From Paenibacillus spiritus (GTDB taxonomy: Bacteria > Bacillota > Bacilli > Paenibacillales > Paenibacillaceae): a stretch of 64,000 bases of DNA. Shown piece by piece: positions 52,239-61,541 of this stretch; the stretch's first letter is position 1, and every line of letters starts with the position of its first letter. The position numbers were made by a program, and so were the translations under genes. Under the pieces are notes generated by a model. The model was given only the letters and a program-made list of their open reading frames with translations. It ran no database searches and was not told the DNA's origin. The DNA is taken from positions 62,001-126,000 of the forward strand of contig NZ_VYKK01000008.1 of NCBI RefSeq assembly GCF_008710135.1, read 5' to 3'.

Positions 52239-54872
52239 CTAGGCCTGCGCGGAGACCAGCTCTTCCGCCTTGGCGAGCGCTTCGCCGAGCTTGGACGCGT
52301 CCTTGCCGCCGGCCTGGGCCATATCCGGCCGGCCGCCGCCGCCGCCGCCGCACACGGCGGCGATCTCCTTGACGAGCTTGCCGGCGTGGAAGCCCTGCTT
52401 CACCAACGCCTGCGGCACCGCAACGACAAAGCTCACCTTGTCGTCCATCGGCGCGCCGAGCGCAATGACTGCCGTCGGCAGCTTCGTCTTCAGCTCATCT
52501 GCCATCGAACGCAGCGCGTCCATGCTGCCCGCCTGAACTTCGGCGGCCAGCAGCTGCACGCCGCTGCCCACGGTCTTCACGCTGCTCGTCAGCTCGGCCG
52601 CCGCCGAAGCGCTCAGCTTCGACTGCAGCGACTCGTTCTCGCGGGACAGCTCGCGCACTTGGGCGTGCAGTCCTTCGATCCGCTTCGGCACGCCGTCCAG
52701 CGACGACTTCAACAAGCCGGCGGCCTGCTTCAGCAGGTCGAGCTGGGTCTCGACGAACTCATAGGCATAGCGGCCGGTAACGGCCTCGATCCGGCGGACG
52801 CCGGAGCCGATCCCGCTCTCGCTCACCAGCTTGAAGATGCCGATCTGTGCCGTGTTCCGCACATGACAGCCGCCGCACAGCTCCAGCGAGTAGTCGCCGA
52901 CCTGAACGACGCGGACCACATCGCCGTATTTCTCGCCGAACAGCGCCATGGCGCCCATCGCTCTGGCTTCGTCAATCGGCTTGCTCAGGGTCACCACGTC
53001 AATTCCGCGCCAGATCTGCTCGTTGACGCGGCGCTCGATCTCCGTCAGCTCTTCCGGTGTAATGGCGCCGAAATGCGAGAAGTCAAAGCGCAGCCGCGCT
53101 CCTTCAACCAGGGAACCCGCCTGGTTGACATGGCCGCCGAGCGTTTCCTTCAGCGCCTTATGCAGCAGATGCGTAGCCGTATGGTTCTTGACAATGTCCC
53201 CGCGCTCCTTGGCGCTGACCTCGGCGGTTACAGAATCGCCGACCCGCAGGGAGCCGGTCTCCACCGTCACCAAATGGACATGCTGGCCGCGCGGCGCCTT
53301 GAACAATCCGTTCACCCGCGCGGTCACGCCGTTTCCGGTGAGGACGCCCCGGTCGCTGACCTGGCCGCCGCTCTCGGCATAGAACGGCGTGGAGGCCAGA
53401 ATAACCTGGGCTTCCGCGCCTTCCGGAGCTGATTCTACGAGCTCGTCGCCAACGATTATAGCAGCGACCTTCGTCTCGGCTGTGAGCGTGTCATAGCCTA
53501 CGAACTCGCTGGCTTCCGTCAGGTCGGACAGCACGCCGCCCTGCACCTTCATGCTGCCCGTATCCTGGCGCGCCGCTCTGGCCCGGTCGCGCTGCTCCTG
53601 CATCGCGGCATCGAAGCCCTCGCGGTCCACGCCCAGACCCTGCTCGGCGGCAAAGTCTTCCGTCAGGTCGAACGGAAATCCGTACGTGTCGTACAGCTTG
53701 AACGCGTCCGCGCCGGCGATGAGCGCCTGTCCGTTCTCCTTGGCCTTCGCGCTGATCTCGGCGAGGATGGCCAGGCCGTCGGACAGCGTTTCATGGAAGC
53801 GCTCCTCTTCGGTGCGGATGATTTTGGCAATATAATCGCGGTTCTCCACGATATTCGGGTAGTAGACGCCCATTACGTCGCCGACCACGCTGGTCAGCTT
53901 GTACAGGAACGGCTTGTCCAGACCCAGCGTCTTCCCGTAGCGGACCGCGCGGCGAAGCAGACGGCGGATAATATAGCCGCGTCCTTCGTTGGACGGCAGC
54001 ACGCCGTCGCCCACGGCAAAGGTCACCGTGCGGATATGGTCGGCTATGACCTTGAGCGCCACGTCCTGATCGTTGTTCTCTTTGTATTCGACTCCCGCCA
54101 GACGGCAGGTGGCCTGGATAATCGGCTGGAACAGGTCGGTGTCGAAGTTGGAATCGACATCCTGCAGAATCGAGGTCAGACGCTCCAGACCCGCCCCGGT
54201 ATCAATGTTCTTGTTCGGAAGCGGCGTATAGCTGCCGTCCTTGTTGTGGTTGAACTGGGAGAACACCAGGTTCCATACTTCCAGATAGCGTTCGTTCTCG
54301 CCGCCCGGATACATCTCGGGGTCGGACATGTCGCTGCCGTAGGCTTCCCCGCGGTCGTAGAAAATCTCGGTGCAAGGTCCGCACGGGCCTTCGCCGATAT
54401 CCCAGAAGTTGTCCTCCAGCTTGATGATGCGCTCTGCGGGAAGACCGATCTTCTCGTTCCACAGCTTGAACGCTTCCTCATCCTCGGGATAGACCGTTAC
54501 CGACAGACGCTCGGGATCAAAGCCGATCCACTGCTTGCCGGTCAGGAATTCCCATGCCCATGTAATCGCTTCTTCTTTGAAGTAGTCTCCAATCGAGAAA
54601 TTGCCGAGCATTTCAAAGAACGTATGGTGCCGGCGCGTCTTGCCGACATTCTCGATGTCGTTGGTGCGGATACATTTCTGCGAGTTCGCGATCCGCGGAT
54701 TCTCCGGTTTCACCCGACCGTCAAAATACTGCTTGAGCGGCGCCATGCCCGCATTGATCCACAGCAGCGACGGATCGTTGTGCGGCACGAGCGAAGCGCT
54801 CGGTTCGATCTTGTGGCCCTTGCTTGCAAAAAACTCCAGCCACTTCGACCGGATCTCACTTGCCTTCTTCAT
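52239..54872 (-). CDS. alaS: alanyl-tRNA synthetase
   Basis: The 877-residue class II synthetase has the catalytic core from [14 protein letters not shown]. The editing-domain zinc motifs are [11 protein letters not shown] (near 565) and CGGCHV (near 668), and a C-terminal DHHA1-type domain has a [15 protein letters not shown] motif. It charges tRNA-Ala. The frame is open 13 codons further, but AGGAG ten bases before the ATG at 54872 fixes the start. A T-box leader lies upstream. It heads the conserved ireB-ruvX cluster but ends with its own terminator. Confidence 0.98.
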   Translation of the reverse strand: MKKASEIRSKWLEFFASKGHKIEPSASLVPHNDPSLLWINAGMAPLKQYFDGRVKPENPRIANSQKCIRTNDIENVGKTRRHHTFFEMLGNFSIGDYFKEEAITWAWEFLTGKQWIGFDPERLSVTVYPEDEEAFKLWNEKIGLPAERIIKLEDNFWDIGEGPCGPCTEIFYDRGEAYGSDMSDPEMYPGGENERYLEVWNLVFSQFNHNKDGSYTPLPNKNIDTGAGLERLTSILQDVDSNFDTDLFQPIIQATCRLAGVEYKENNDQDVALKVIADHIRTVTFAVGDGVLPSNEGRGYIIRRLLRRAVRYGKTLGLDKPFLYKLTSVVGDVMGVYYPNIVENRDYIAKIIRTEEERFHETLSDGLAILAEISAKAKENGQALIAGADAFKLYDTYGFPFDLTEDFAAEQGLGVDREGFDAAMQEQRDRARAARQDTGSMKVQGGVLSDLTEASEFVGYDTLTAETKVAAIIVGDELVESAPEGAEAQVILASTPFYAESGGQVSDRGVLTGNGVTARVNGLFKAPRGQHVHLVTVETGSLRVGDSVTAEVSAKERGDIVKNHTATHLLHKALKETLGGHVNQAGSLVEGARLRFDFSHFGAITPEELTEIERRVNEQIWRGIDVVTLSKPIDEARAMGAMALFGEKYGDVVRVVQVGDYSLELCGGCHVRNTAQIGIFKLVSESGIGSGVRRIEAVTGRYAYEFVETQLDLLKQAAGLLKSSLDGVPKRIEGLHAQVRELSRENESLQSKLSASAAAELTSSVKTVGSGVQLLAAEVQAGSMDALRSMADELKTKLPTAVIALGAPMDDKVSFVVAVPQALVKQGFHAGKLVKEIAAVCGGGGGGRPDMAQAGGKDASKLGEALAKAEELVSAQA

Positions 54873-54911
54873 AGTGGGAACACTCCTGTCTCTTATAACT
54901 TGAGTAACCAT

Positions 54912-55231
54912 AAAAAACGCCCCTGATCCAATGGATCAGGGACGATTGTTATCGCGGTACCACCCTGGTTATCGCCACGGTGCTTATCGGCCCTGCCCTC
55001 TCGGGCATTGCGGTCAAGCTCCTGTGCAGGCGATCGCCTTGCTTCAGCCGGTAACGGGGCAACCCGGCGGGCTTTATACCCGCGCTCCGAAAGCAGCTTT
55101 CCGCCGTCCCGGTCCCGCGGATTCTTCCAGCTCCCGGCGGCGGGCCGTCGGGGAATCCGTTCTCTGGTCAAGCCTTGCGGCCGGCGTACTTCTTTTCATC
55201 ATCGCATTTGCGCTATATTGTTCCTTATAAC
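54912..55231 (-). promoter_or_regulatory. T-box riboswitch of alaS
   Basis: The canonical T-box sequence AACCAGGGTGGTACCGCG lies on the minus strand at 54953-54970. A terminator stem (CCCTGATCC with GGATCAGGG, then six T, 54912-54944) competes with the antiterminator. Upstream, stem I has a specifier region aligned with that of the tyrS leader; the likely specifier codon is GCT at 55095-55097. Uncharged tRNA-Ala binding would allow read-through into alaS. Confidence 0.93.
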
Positions 55232-55237
55232 AGTACA

Positions 55238-55267
55238 AGTATATCCACTGCCCCCGCCCGCTGTCAA
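55238..55267 (-). promoter_or_regulatory. promoter of the alaS T-box transcript
   Basis: TTGACA (55262-55267) and TATACT (55238-55243) on the minus strand, spaced 18 bases. Confidence 0.85.
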
Positions 55268-55325
55268 TCCGCAGGGCGCGTCCGGGTGCCCTTGAACCGG
55301 CCGGCCCGGATGCCCAAAATCACAC

Positions 55326-55354
55326 TTTACAAACAAATCTCATGAGCGTATAAT
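55326..55354 (+). promoter_or_regulatory. promoter of the tRNA-Pro gene
   Basis: TTTACA (55326-55331) and TATAAT (55349-55354), spaced 17 bases, 38 bases before the tRNA. Confidence 0.85.
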
Positions 55355-55392
55355 CAACTATTGTTCGGGCGATATACAACCGAATTTAACAA

Positions 55393-55466
55393 CGAGACGT
55401 GGCTCAGCTTGGTAGAGCGCTTGCTTCGGGAGCAAGAGGTCGCAGGTTCAAATCCTGTCGTCTCGA
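55393..55466 (+). tRNA. tRNA-Pro(CGG)
   Basis: The cloverleaf is complete: acceptor stem CGAGACG/CGTCTCG, D-arm with GGCTCAG and TTGGTAGAGC, anticodon stem CTTGC/GCAAG with loop TTCGGGA (anticodon CGG at 55427-55429), and T-arm GGTTCAAATCC. CCA is not encoded. It reads CCG proline codons. The gene stands alone with its own promoter and terminator. Confidence 0.97.
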
Positions 55467-55506
55467 TTTCGTTATTTCCAGGAGTTATTTAGTTCCAAAT
55501 CGTCAC

Positions 55507-55546
55507 AAAGACATCGCCTTCCGGTTAGCCGGAAGGCGATGTCTTT
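55507..55546. terminator. hairpin terminator after tRNA-Pro
   Basis: An 18-base perfect stem, AAAGACATCGCCTTCCGG with its complement, around a TTAG loop. The A- and T-ends on both strands allow it to serve the tRNA and the convergent phosphoesterase-like gene. Confidence 0.9.
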
Positions 55547-55581
55547 GTGTAGGGGTTGCGATTAGAGCGGCGGGATGACGC

Positions 55582-56142
55582 TCACACCGCCGCCCCGGCT
55601 AACCGAACCTGATGCAGCACAGGCACCCGCGCCTGGCCCGCTTCATCCACATACATGGAAACGACAGACAGGGTATCCAGAATGAACTCGCCCGGAACTT
55701 GGAGTCTGTAGATCTCCTCCGCCTCCGATTCGGACACGGGCGAGCAGCTGGACAACGTGCAGTGAGGCGTATAGGGAAAAGGACTCTGTTGAAACCGGAG
55801 TCCTGAATCGGCAATCCGCTGATGCAGCAGACGGAACGGGCCTTCCTCCTGCAAGGTGAACACAAAAATATCCGTACCCGGAAACCGCAGAACGCTGCCG
55901 AATGCGCCCGTAATCGGCGCTGTCTCCGCTCCGATAGCATCCAGGATCGAGAATACTTCGCCCGGGTCCTGGCCGGGCTCCAGCACTCCGATTCCGCTGG
56001 AGCCCGCCAAGGTGATTTCTACGGGAAGCGATGCGCGGAATTCATCCCGCAGCCGCTCTCTGATTCGCTTGATTTCCTCAGCGGCAGGCGAAGGCATATC
56101 CAGAATAATATGCGCATTGTGAAATTCCGCAACAGGCTTCAA
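55582..56142 (-). CDS. 2H-phosphoesterase / 2'-5' RNA ligase-like protein with one degenerate motif
   Basis: The 186-residue protein resembles the 2H phosphoesterase family. The second motif is intact (PHCTLSSC, near 128), but at the first expected place the sequence reads EITLAG (near 43), with Glu where the catalytic His of HxT should be. Active 2H enzymes need both histidines, so this one may be inactive, use another residue, or act as a nucleotide- or RNA-binding protein. It is monocistronic and convergent with tRNA-Pro. Confidence 0.75.
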   Translation of the reverse strand: MKPVAEFHNAHIILDMPSPAAEEIKRIRERLRDEFRASLPVEITLAGSSGIGVLEPGQDPGEVFSILDAIGAETAPITGAFGSVLRFPGTDIFVFTLQEEGPFRLLHQRIADSGLRFQQSPFPYTPHCTLSSCSPVSESEAEEIYRLQVPGEFILDTLSVVSMYVDEAGQARVPVLHQVRLAGAAV

Positions 56143-56203
56143 CGTGATCCCTCCGGTAATAAACCATTTGCTGCGGATTATACCATAATCCTGGGATTCG
56201 CTG

Positions 56204-57307
56204 CTATCTTAAAACGCCCCGCATCAGACCCATGGCCAGCGGCTCCGGCCGCTCGCAGGAGGTCTCAAGCTCTGCATACCGCTTCGTATCCGAGCTGGTG
56301 TGGAAGGCCTGCATAATTTCCAGCACATGGTCTGCCAGCTCGCCGCTTGCTCTGGGCTTGCCGCCCCGGAGCACGCATTCCGCCATATCGGCAATCCCAA
56401 GGCCCCGGCTGTTGTCGCTGTAGCCGAACAGCAGCGGGATTTCCTTGAACTCCGCTCCCCCCGCCGGCTTGAACAGAACCGGACCGCCGAAGGTATTGGG
56501 ATCGGGAACGATCAGCGTTCCCCGGGACCCGTAGATTTCAATCCGCGGGAGCGTGCTGTCCCAGACGTCGAAGCTGGTAATCATAGTCGCTATTGGACCG
56601 GAAGCGAACTCCAAGGTCCCGGCGACATGCGTCGGCACCTCCACCTGAATGCGCTCTCCGAATTTCGGCTCGCTGGTAATGGTCCGTTCGGCAAAAGAAG
56701 TCCGGGCCATGCCGCATACCGTGCGGACCGGTCCCAGCAGCGAGACAAGCGCAGTCAGATAGTAGGGTCCCATGTCGAACATCGGACCGCCGCCCTTTTG
56801 ATAATAAAAAGCCGGGGCCGGATGCCAGCTCTCATGCCCGTGGCAGACCATAAAGGCGGTCGCCGCGACCGGCTCCCCGATGAAACCGTCGTCGATCAGT
56901 TTGCGGCACGTCTGCAGACCGGCTCCAAGGAAAGTGTCTGGGGCGCAGCCCAGCATAAGCCCCCGCTCCCGGGCCAACTCCACCAGCTTGCGTCCCTCCT
57001 GAGGCGTCAGCGAGAGCGGCTTCTCTACATAGACATGCTTGCCCTGAAGCAGCGCCTGCCGGCAGATCTCGAAGTGTCCTTCCGGGGTGGTCAGGTTGAG
57101 AACAATCTGAATCTCCTCCGAACCCAGCAGTTCTTCCGTACTCCACACGTTCGGGATACCGTATGCCTGCGCCGCAGCTTCCGCCCGCTCGCGGTTTCTG
57201 TCGGCACAGGCATACACCTCCGTATGCAAAAACAGCTTCGTCAGATTCTCGAAATAGATCCCGCTGATGTTGCCGCAGCCGATAACGCCGATCCGGATCT
57301 TGTTCAT
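56204..57307 (-). CDS. Gfo/Idh/MocA-family NAD(P)-dependent sugar oxidoreductase
   Basis: The 367-residue enzyme has an N-terminal Rossmann domain ([15 protein letters not shown], residues 3-17) and the family motif [13 protein letters not shown] (near 95). A C-terminal alpha/beta domain carries [16 protein letters not shown] (near 180), which holds the conserved Asp. Members oxidise cyclic polyols or 3-position sugar hydroxyls. The open frame runs far upstream into the previous gene, but GGGGAGG eight bases before the ATG at 57307 defines the start. The ATG overlaps the stop of the ThuA-like gene, so both are coupled and probably act in one pathway. Confidence 0.93.
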   Translation of the reverse strand: MNKIRIGVIGCGNISGIYFENLTKLFLHTEVYACADRNRERAEAAAQAYGIPNVWSTEELLGSEEIQIVLNLTTPEGHFEICRQALLQGKHVYVEKPLSLTPQEGRKLVELARERGLMLGCAPDTFLGAGLQTCRKLIDDGFIGEPVAATAFMVCHGHESWHPAPAFYYQKGGGPMFDMGPYYLTALVSLLGPVRTVCGMARTSFAERTITSEPKFGERIQVEVPTHVAGTLEFASGPIATMITSFDVWDSTLPRIEIYGSRGTLIVPDPNTFGGPVLFKPAGGAEFKEIPLLFGYSDNSRGLGIADMAECVLRGGKPRASGELADHVLEIMQAFHTSSDTKRYAELETSCERPEPLAMGLMRGVLR

Positions 57308-57981
57308 GCCTGCTTCCTCCCCTCTCCCGCTGCCCAGAGAAATCCGCGGCGCATCAGCTCCTTCGCTTCGGGGATGTCGAAGATATCGGCATGGTGTCCG
57401 AGCGAGTTGTAGAACACCCGCCCCTGTCCCCATTTCTTCGTATAGACGACCGGCATGGTGATGGCTCCGTTGGCCGAGTGCGGCCCTTCGCTGACGGCAA
57501 AAGTCGTCGTTGCCAACACATTGACACAAGGGTCCACATGCAGATAATACTGCTCCGAGACCACTTTGAAATCTCCGATTCCTTCCACAATCGGGCTGGA
57601 ACCGTTACGGACCACATTCACCTCATATTCCACCCCGTCGTTGAACGGGTGGGCTACCCACTGGGAACCGGTCATAAATTGCCAATCCACGCTGGTACGG
57701 AAGGAATCGCACATCCCTCCATGACAGCCGGCGATTCCTACGCCCGACTCCACGGCCTTGAGCACCGGCCGCAGCTGCTCCTCCGCGATTTCGCCCATCG
57801 TCCAGATGGGGACGATCAGATCGAGGCCCATTAGCTTCTCTTCGTCCCGGAAGCTGTCGAGCGTATCGGATATCTCGGTTTCAAAGCCTTCGGAGCGAAG
57901 CAGTCCGTCAAAAATTTCGGATACCTGCACCGGCTCATGCCCGTCCCATCCGCCTCTTACGATTAATGCTCTCTTGGTCAT
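57304..57981 (-). CDS. ThuA-like protein
   Basis: The 225-residue cytoplasmic protein has a ThuA/type-1 glutamine-amidotransferase-like fold ([13 protein letters not shown] near residue 5, [15 protein letters not shown] near 80, [14 protein letters not shown] near 200). ThuA acts with the oxidoreductase ThuB in 3-keto-disaccharide metabolism in Rhizobiaceae, and similar ThuA-Gfo/Idh pairs are common in Firmicutes. It starts the two-gene operon and is divergent from the AraC gene. The exact reaction is unknown; a role in keto-sugar metabolism is an inference. Confidence 0.9.
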   Translation of the reverse strand: MTKRALIVRGGWDGHEPVQVSEIFDGLLRSEGFETEISDTLDSFRDEEKLMGLDLIVPIWTMGEIAEEQLRPVLKAVESGVGIAGCHGGMCDSFRTSVDWQFMTGSQWVAHPFNDGVEYEVNVVRNGSSPIVEGIGDFKVVSEQYYLHVDPCVNVLATTTFAVSEGPHSANGAITMPVVYTKKWGQGRVFYNSLGHHADIFDIPEAKELMRRGFLWAAGEGRKQA

Positions 57982-58076
57982 TTGTCTTGCTCCTTCCCGG
58001 TTGTCGGTCTGTCCGGCCTTCCGCCGTTACACTCTTATTGTAGGCGGTCAGGAGCTCATGCGGCTCGCCAATTCAG

Positions 58077-58105
58077 TTGCGAGACCGGTCATTTTTTGCT
58101 ATTAT
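58077..58105 (+). promoter_or_regulatory. promoter of an apparently leaderless AraC mRNA
   Basis: TTGCGA (58077-58082) and TATTAT (58100-58105) are spaced 17 bases. The ATG at 58113 begins seven bases after the -10, at the expected transcription start, and there is no Shine-Dalgarno sequence. Confidence 0.6.
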
Positions 58106-58112
58106 CCAGCTT

Positions 58113-58955
58113 ATGAAAGCCTATCACGAGAATCGATCCTATAATTCCACTCTGCCGTTCACGCCGATGCTGCTGCGCAACTTCAGCTTTCTCGCTCACT
58201 GGCATAACGACCTGGAGTTCATGTATGTGGCGGAGGGCTCCATCCGGGCAGGGGTCAATTCGGAGAGCCGGCTGCTCCGCCAGGGAGACATGGCGATCAG
58301 CTGCAGCGGAGATATCCATTACTACGACAGCCGGGGACTCGAATCGACGATCCTCATTATTGTGTTCAATCCGCGGCTAATCGGGTATCCGGGCGGCTGG
58401 CCGCAGGAGGTTCGCCTGTCGTCGCCATTTGTGGAGAGCAGCGGCAAGCCGCCGGAGAGCCCGGAAGCCCTGCTGTCGGCCGCCGCCCATGACCGGATAA
58501 CGCGCATGAAGCTTGAAGCCGAAGAGCGGCCCCCGCATTATGAGCTGCTGATTACCGGCCTGCTGTATGAATTGTGCGGTCTGATTCTTCGCAGCATCGG
58601 AAGCAAGCCGGCGGAGCCCGGCAGGGACCGGCGGCTGGGAACGGGACTTACGGCGATGCAGGGAGCGCTTGATTATTTGGAGAAGCATTATTCCGCTCCC
58701 GTCACGCTGGACGAGGCGGCCCGGGAAGCGGGAATGAGCCGGTTCCATTTCTCGCGCTTCTTCAAGAACGCCACCGGTCTGAGCTTCGTGTCCTATCTCA
58801 ATCATATTCGGGTGAACAAGGCCGAAGAGCTCATTCTTCATACGAACCGGACCTTAACCGACATTGCGCTGGAATGCGGATTCACGAATGTGCGCACTTT
58901 TAACCGCGTCTTCCGGCAGTTCCGCGGACAGACACCTTCCAGTCTGCGCCGGTGA
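58113..58955 (+). CDS. AraC-family regulator, divergent from the thuA operon
   Basis: The 280-residue protein has an N-terminal cupin sensing domain (about 10-110, with HWHNDLEFMYVAEGSI and LLRQGDMAISCSGDIHYY). A C-terminal AraC DNA-binding domain follows (about 180-280, with AREAGMSRFHFSRFFKNATG and ECGFTNVRTFNRVFRQF). The divergent position makes control of thuA-gfo likely. An upstream TTG at 58077 keeps the frame open but coincides with a -35-like hexamer; the ATG at 58113 seems to be read from a leaderless mRNA. Confidence 0.92.
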   Translation: MKAYHENRSYNSTLPFTPMLLRNFSFLAHWHNDLEFMYVAEGSIRAGVNSESRLLRQGDMAISCSGDIHYYDSRGLESTILIIVFNPRLIGYPGGWPQEVRLSSPFVESSGKPPESPEALLSAAAHDRITRMKLEAEERPPHYELLITGLLYELCGLILRSIGSKPAEPGRDRRLGTGLTAMQGALDYLEKHYSAPVTLDEAAREAGMSRFHFSRFFKNATGLSFVSYLNHIRVNKAEELILHTNRTLTDIALECGFTNVRTFNRVFRQFRGQTPSSLRR

Positions 58956-59056
58956 CGGGCCGGAAGCGTGCCTGTATCAGCCACTCAAGCGCAAGATCCT
59001 TCCCGTTCATCTCTCCGAAGCCTCCTTCTTCCTTGCGCAGCCATCAAAGAATAGCC

Positions 59057-59085
59057 AAAAAAGAAGCTCCCTTTCGGGAGCTCCT
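59057..59085 (-). terminator. rho-independent terminator of tyrS
   Basis: On the minus strand GAGCTCCC-GAAA-GGGAGCTTC is followed by six T. Confidence 0.92.
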
Positions 59086-59166
59086 CTGCCGTGCATGTGC
59101 CTGGCCTTAGTTCGCGCTTCGATTTCGCGCTTCGCTCGTTCCGCCTGATTCCTCTTGCTGCTGCCC

Positions 59167-60432
59167 TTATTGCTGCGCCAGCTTCACCAGGCTGTAGTTC
59201 TTCTTGCCTTTGCGGATAATGAGGAACCGGCCGCCAATGGCGTGATCCGGCGTGACTTCGAACTCCAGCTCGCTCACGCGCTCCCCGTTCAGGGAAATCG
59301 CACCCTTCGTAATATCTTCGCGGGCCTGCCGTTTGGAAGGCTCAATGCCCAGCTCCACGAGCCAGTCGACGATATTCTTCGTCTCCGGAGCAGCGGTGTA
59401 CGTCGGCATTTCCTTGAAGCCCTCTTCGATCTCATCGGCCGTCAGCGCCGAGATATCGCCGCTGAACAGCGCCGCTGTAATCTTCTTGGCCTGCTCCAGC
59501 AGCTCCTCGCCGTGCACGAACCGGGTCATTTCCTCGGCCAGCGCCTTCTGCGCCTCGCGCTTGTGCGGCTCGGTCCGTACCTTCTCCTCCAGCGCCTCAA
59601 TCTCTTCTTTCGTCAGGAAGGTGAAGTACTTCAGGTACTTGACCACATCCCGGTCATCGGCGTTCGCCCAGAACTGGTAGAACTCGTACGGCGTCGTCTT
59701 CTTCGGGTCCAGCCAGATCGCGCCGCCCGCGCTCTTGCCGAACTTCGTGCCGTCGGCCTTCAGCATGAGCGGGATGGTCAGGCCGAATACCTTCGCTTCG
59801 GCGCCTTCTTTTTTGCGGATCAGATCCAGGCCGCTCGTAATGTTGCCCCACTGGTCGGACCCGCCGACCTGGAGCTGCACATCCTCATGCCGGTACAGAT
59901 GCAGGTAGTCGATCGACTGGAGAATCTGGTAGGAGAATTCGGTGAACGAAATGCCGTTGTCCAGCCGGCTCGCCACGACATCCTTCGCCAGCATCGTATT
60001 GATGCTGAAGTTTTTGCCAAAGTCCCGGAGGAATTCAATCACGTTCATGTCCTTGGTCCAATCGTAGTTGTTGACCATGCGTACCGTGTTGTCGCCATCC
60101 GTCACGAAGAGCTTCTTCATCTGGGCCGTCAGCGCATCGACGTTCGCCTGCACCTGCTCCATCGTCTGGAGCGAACGCTCGGTCGCCCGTCCGCTTGGAT
60201 CGCCGATCGTACCGGTGGCGCCGCCGATCAGAATGACCGGCCGGTGTCCGGCCATCTGGAAACGTCTCAGTACCATGAACGGAATCAAATGGCCGATATG
60301 CATGCTGTCGCCGGTCGGGTCGACGCCGCAGTACAGCGAGATCGACTTGCTCTCCGTCAGCTCGCGCAGGCCCTCTGCGTCGGTCTGCTGATTAATGGCG
60401 TCGCGCCATTCCAATTCGTCGATAATGTTCAA
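59167..60432 (-). CDS. tyrS: tyrosyl-tRNA synthetase
   Basis: The 421-residue class I synthetase has the signature HIGH at residues 45-48 (DSMHIGHLIP) and KFGKS near 235. The tyrosine-binding region is in LQVGGSDQWGN, and a C-terminal S4-type RNA-binding domain (about 355-421) follows. It charges tRNA-Tyr. The start is TTG at 60432, with AAAGGAG nine bases upstream. Expression is controlled by the T-box leader upstream. Confidence 0.98.
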   Translation of the reverse strand: MNIIDELEWRDAINQQTDAEGLRELTESKSISLYCGVDPTGDSMHIGHLIPFMVLRRFQMAGHRPVILIGGATGTIGDPSGRATERSLQTMEQVQANVDALTAQMKKLFVTDGDNTVRMVNNYDWTKDMNVIEFLRDFGKNFSINTMLAKDVVASRLDNGISFTEFSYQILQSIDYLHLYRHEDVQLQVGGSDQWGNITSGLDLIRKKEGAEAKVFGLTIPLMLKADGTKFGKSAGGAIWLDPKKTTPYEFYQFWANADDRDVVKYLKYFTFLTKEEIEALEEKVRTEPHKREAQKALAEEMTRFVHGEELLEQAKKITAALFSGDISALTADEIEEGFKEMPTYTAAPETKNIVDWLVELGIEPSKRQAREDITKGAISLNGERVSELEFEVTPDHAIGGRFLIIRKGKKNYSLVKLAQQ

Positions 60433-60519
60433 ATTGCACAGCTCCTTTTGGGGTCGGATTCTGCAGAATTTGTTGAACGGAGCCGGTCTTCACACCGCCG
60501 GACATCGCCTCCGGAACGC

Positions 60520-60789
60520 AAAAAATCGCCCCGTGCGCCGATTCATATCGGCACAGGGACGATGGATACACCGCGTTACCACCCTGGTTGCGCGCCCCTT
60601 CCCGTATGGGGACAGGAACGCACCGCTCCTGGCGAGTTAACGTTCGCCTGATCCGCTCGGCATTACCCAAGATACTCCGGAGTGTAATTCGCAGTCCTTG
60701 TATGTACCGGGTTCCATCGCCCCCCGGCTTTCTGGGACAGGGACAAAGGCTGCTACTGACTCGTTCAACGTACTTCCGCTATCGAATTA
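60520..60789 (-). promoter_or_regulatory. T-box riboswitch of tyrS
   Basis: The T-box sequence AACCAGGGTGGTAACGCGG lies on the minus strand at 60572-60590. A terminator stem (CCCTGTGCCGAT with ATCGGCGCACGGGG, then six T) covers 60520-60563. In stem I the sequence GAATTACACTCC places a tyrosine specifier TAC at 60684-60686. About 87 bases separate the terminator from the tyrS start. Confidence 0.95.
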
Positions 60790-60795
60790 GCTAAA

Positions 60796-60825
60796 AGTAT
60801 AGCCCACTTCCAATTTCATTGTCAA
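60796..60825 (-). promoter_or_regulatory. promoter of the tyrS T-box transcript
   Basis: TTGACA (60820-60825) and TATACT (60796-60801) on the minus strand, spaced 18 bases, the same hexamers and spacing as at alaS. Confidence 0.85.
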
Positions 60826-60836
60826 TGCCGTTAGCT

Positions 60837-61346
60837 TCAGTACCGTTCTCCCCGTCTGCGGCCCATCATCAGGGCAAGGCCCGCGGCCACCAGCAGCACA
60901 GCCCCCACCGATTGTCCCAGCACGCTCACGCTCAGCAGCGTCCCTACGGTGAAGATCATGAAGAACGTCAGCGAAGCTCCGCCGAGAATAAAGACGGGAA
61001 TCAGAATCCAGCGGTTGCGTCCGCCGAACCAGTAGAATTCCAGCAGCCCGAAGGCAACCGCAAGCGGAAAGCCGGGCCAGGTGTACTCCCAGGCGTCCAG
61101 CAGCATCGAAATCTGGAAGATGATCCCGCTGACCAGCAGAATGCCGCCGGGAATAAGCAGCCCGCTGCCGCGTCTCCGGGTGGCGTAGAAATACAGCCAG
61201 TGCATCAGAATGCCGAGCGGAATGACGAACAGGCTTGGCCAGAAATAGGTGAAGACTCTGCCCGGATCCATAATATCGCCCCTGCCCGCGAACAGGAGCA
61301 CTCCCAGAATGACCAGCAGCAGCCCCCACAGTGTGCGTTTATCCAT
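60837..61346 (-). CDS. LiaF-like (DUF5668-type) integral membrane protein
   Basis: The 169-residue protein has about six short hydrophobic segments in pairs (LWGLLLVILGVLLF, FVIPLGILM, GGILLVSGIIF, and so on), the pattern of the LiaF N-terminal membrane domain and DUF5668 proteins. The soluble LiaF C-terminal domain is absent. GGAGG precedes the ATG. No kinase or response regulator is adjacent, so a role in cell-envelope stress sensing is only a family-level suggestion. Its coding sequence ends just after the tyrS promoter. Confidence 0.8.
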   Translation of the reverse strand: MDKRTLWGLLLVILGVLLFAGRGDIMDPGRVFTYFWPSLFVIPLGILMHWLYFYATRRRGSGLLIPGGILLVSGIIFQISMLLDAWEYTWPGFPLAVAFGLLEFYWFGGRNRWILIPVFILGGASLTFFMIFTVGTLLSVSVLGQSVGAVLLVAAGLALMMGRRRGERY

Positions 61347-61452
61347 ATACTCCGAACCTCCGTATGTTCCAGGATTTGCTTCTCCATCTGATTGTATCGG
61401 AGAAACGGCGTTTCAGACAGCAGCCAGGGATGGAAGAAGACTCCGTCCCGGG

Positions 61453-61484
61453 ACCGATGCAAAGAGAAACCGATGCAAAGAGAA
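61453..61484. repeat. 16-base perfect tandem duplication
   Basis: Two head-to-tail copies of ACCGATGCAAAGAGAA (61453-61468 and 61469-61484) lie between the LiaF-like gene and the nucleotidase terminator. They are non-coding as far as I can see. Confidence 0.95.
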
Positions 61485-61515
61485 GAGCCTTCCCGATGTC
61501 CGGGAAGGCTCTTCT
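61481..61515 (-). terminator. terminator of the SLH-anchored nucleotidase gene
   Basis: AGAAGAGCCTTCCCG pairs with CGGGAAGGCTCTTCT around a five-base loop, about 25 bases after the stop. Confidence 0.85.
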
Positions 61516-61541
61516 TGGCGCATGGCCTGGATAGAGGTGGA

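Noticed and set aside
55393..55560. Possible integration site at tRNA-Pro
   Set aside because: No integrase, no duplicated tRNA 3' end and no foreign genes nearby.
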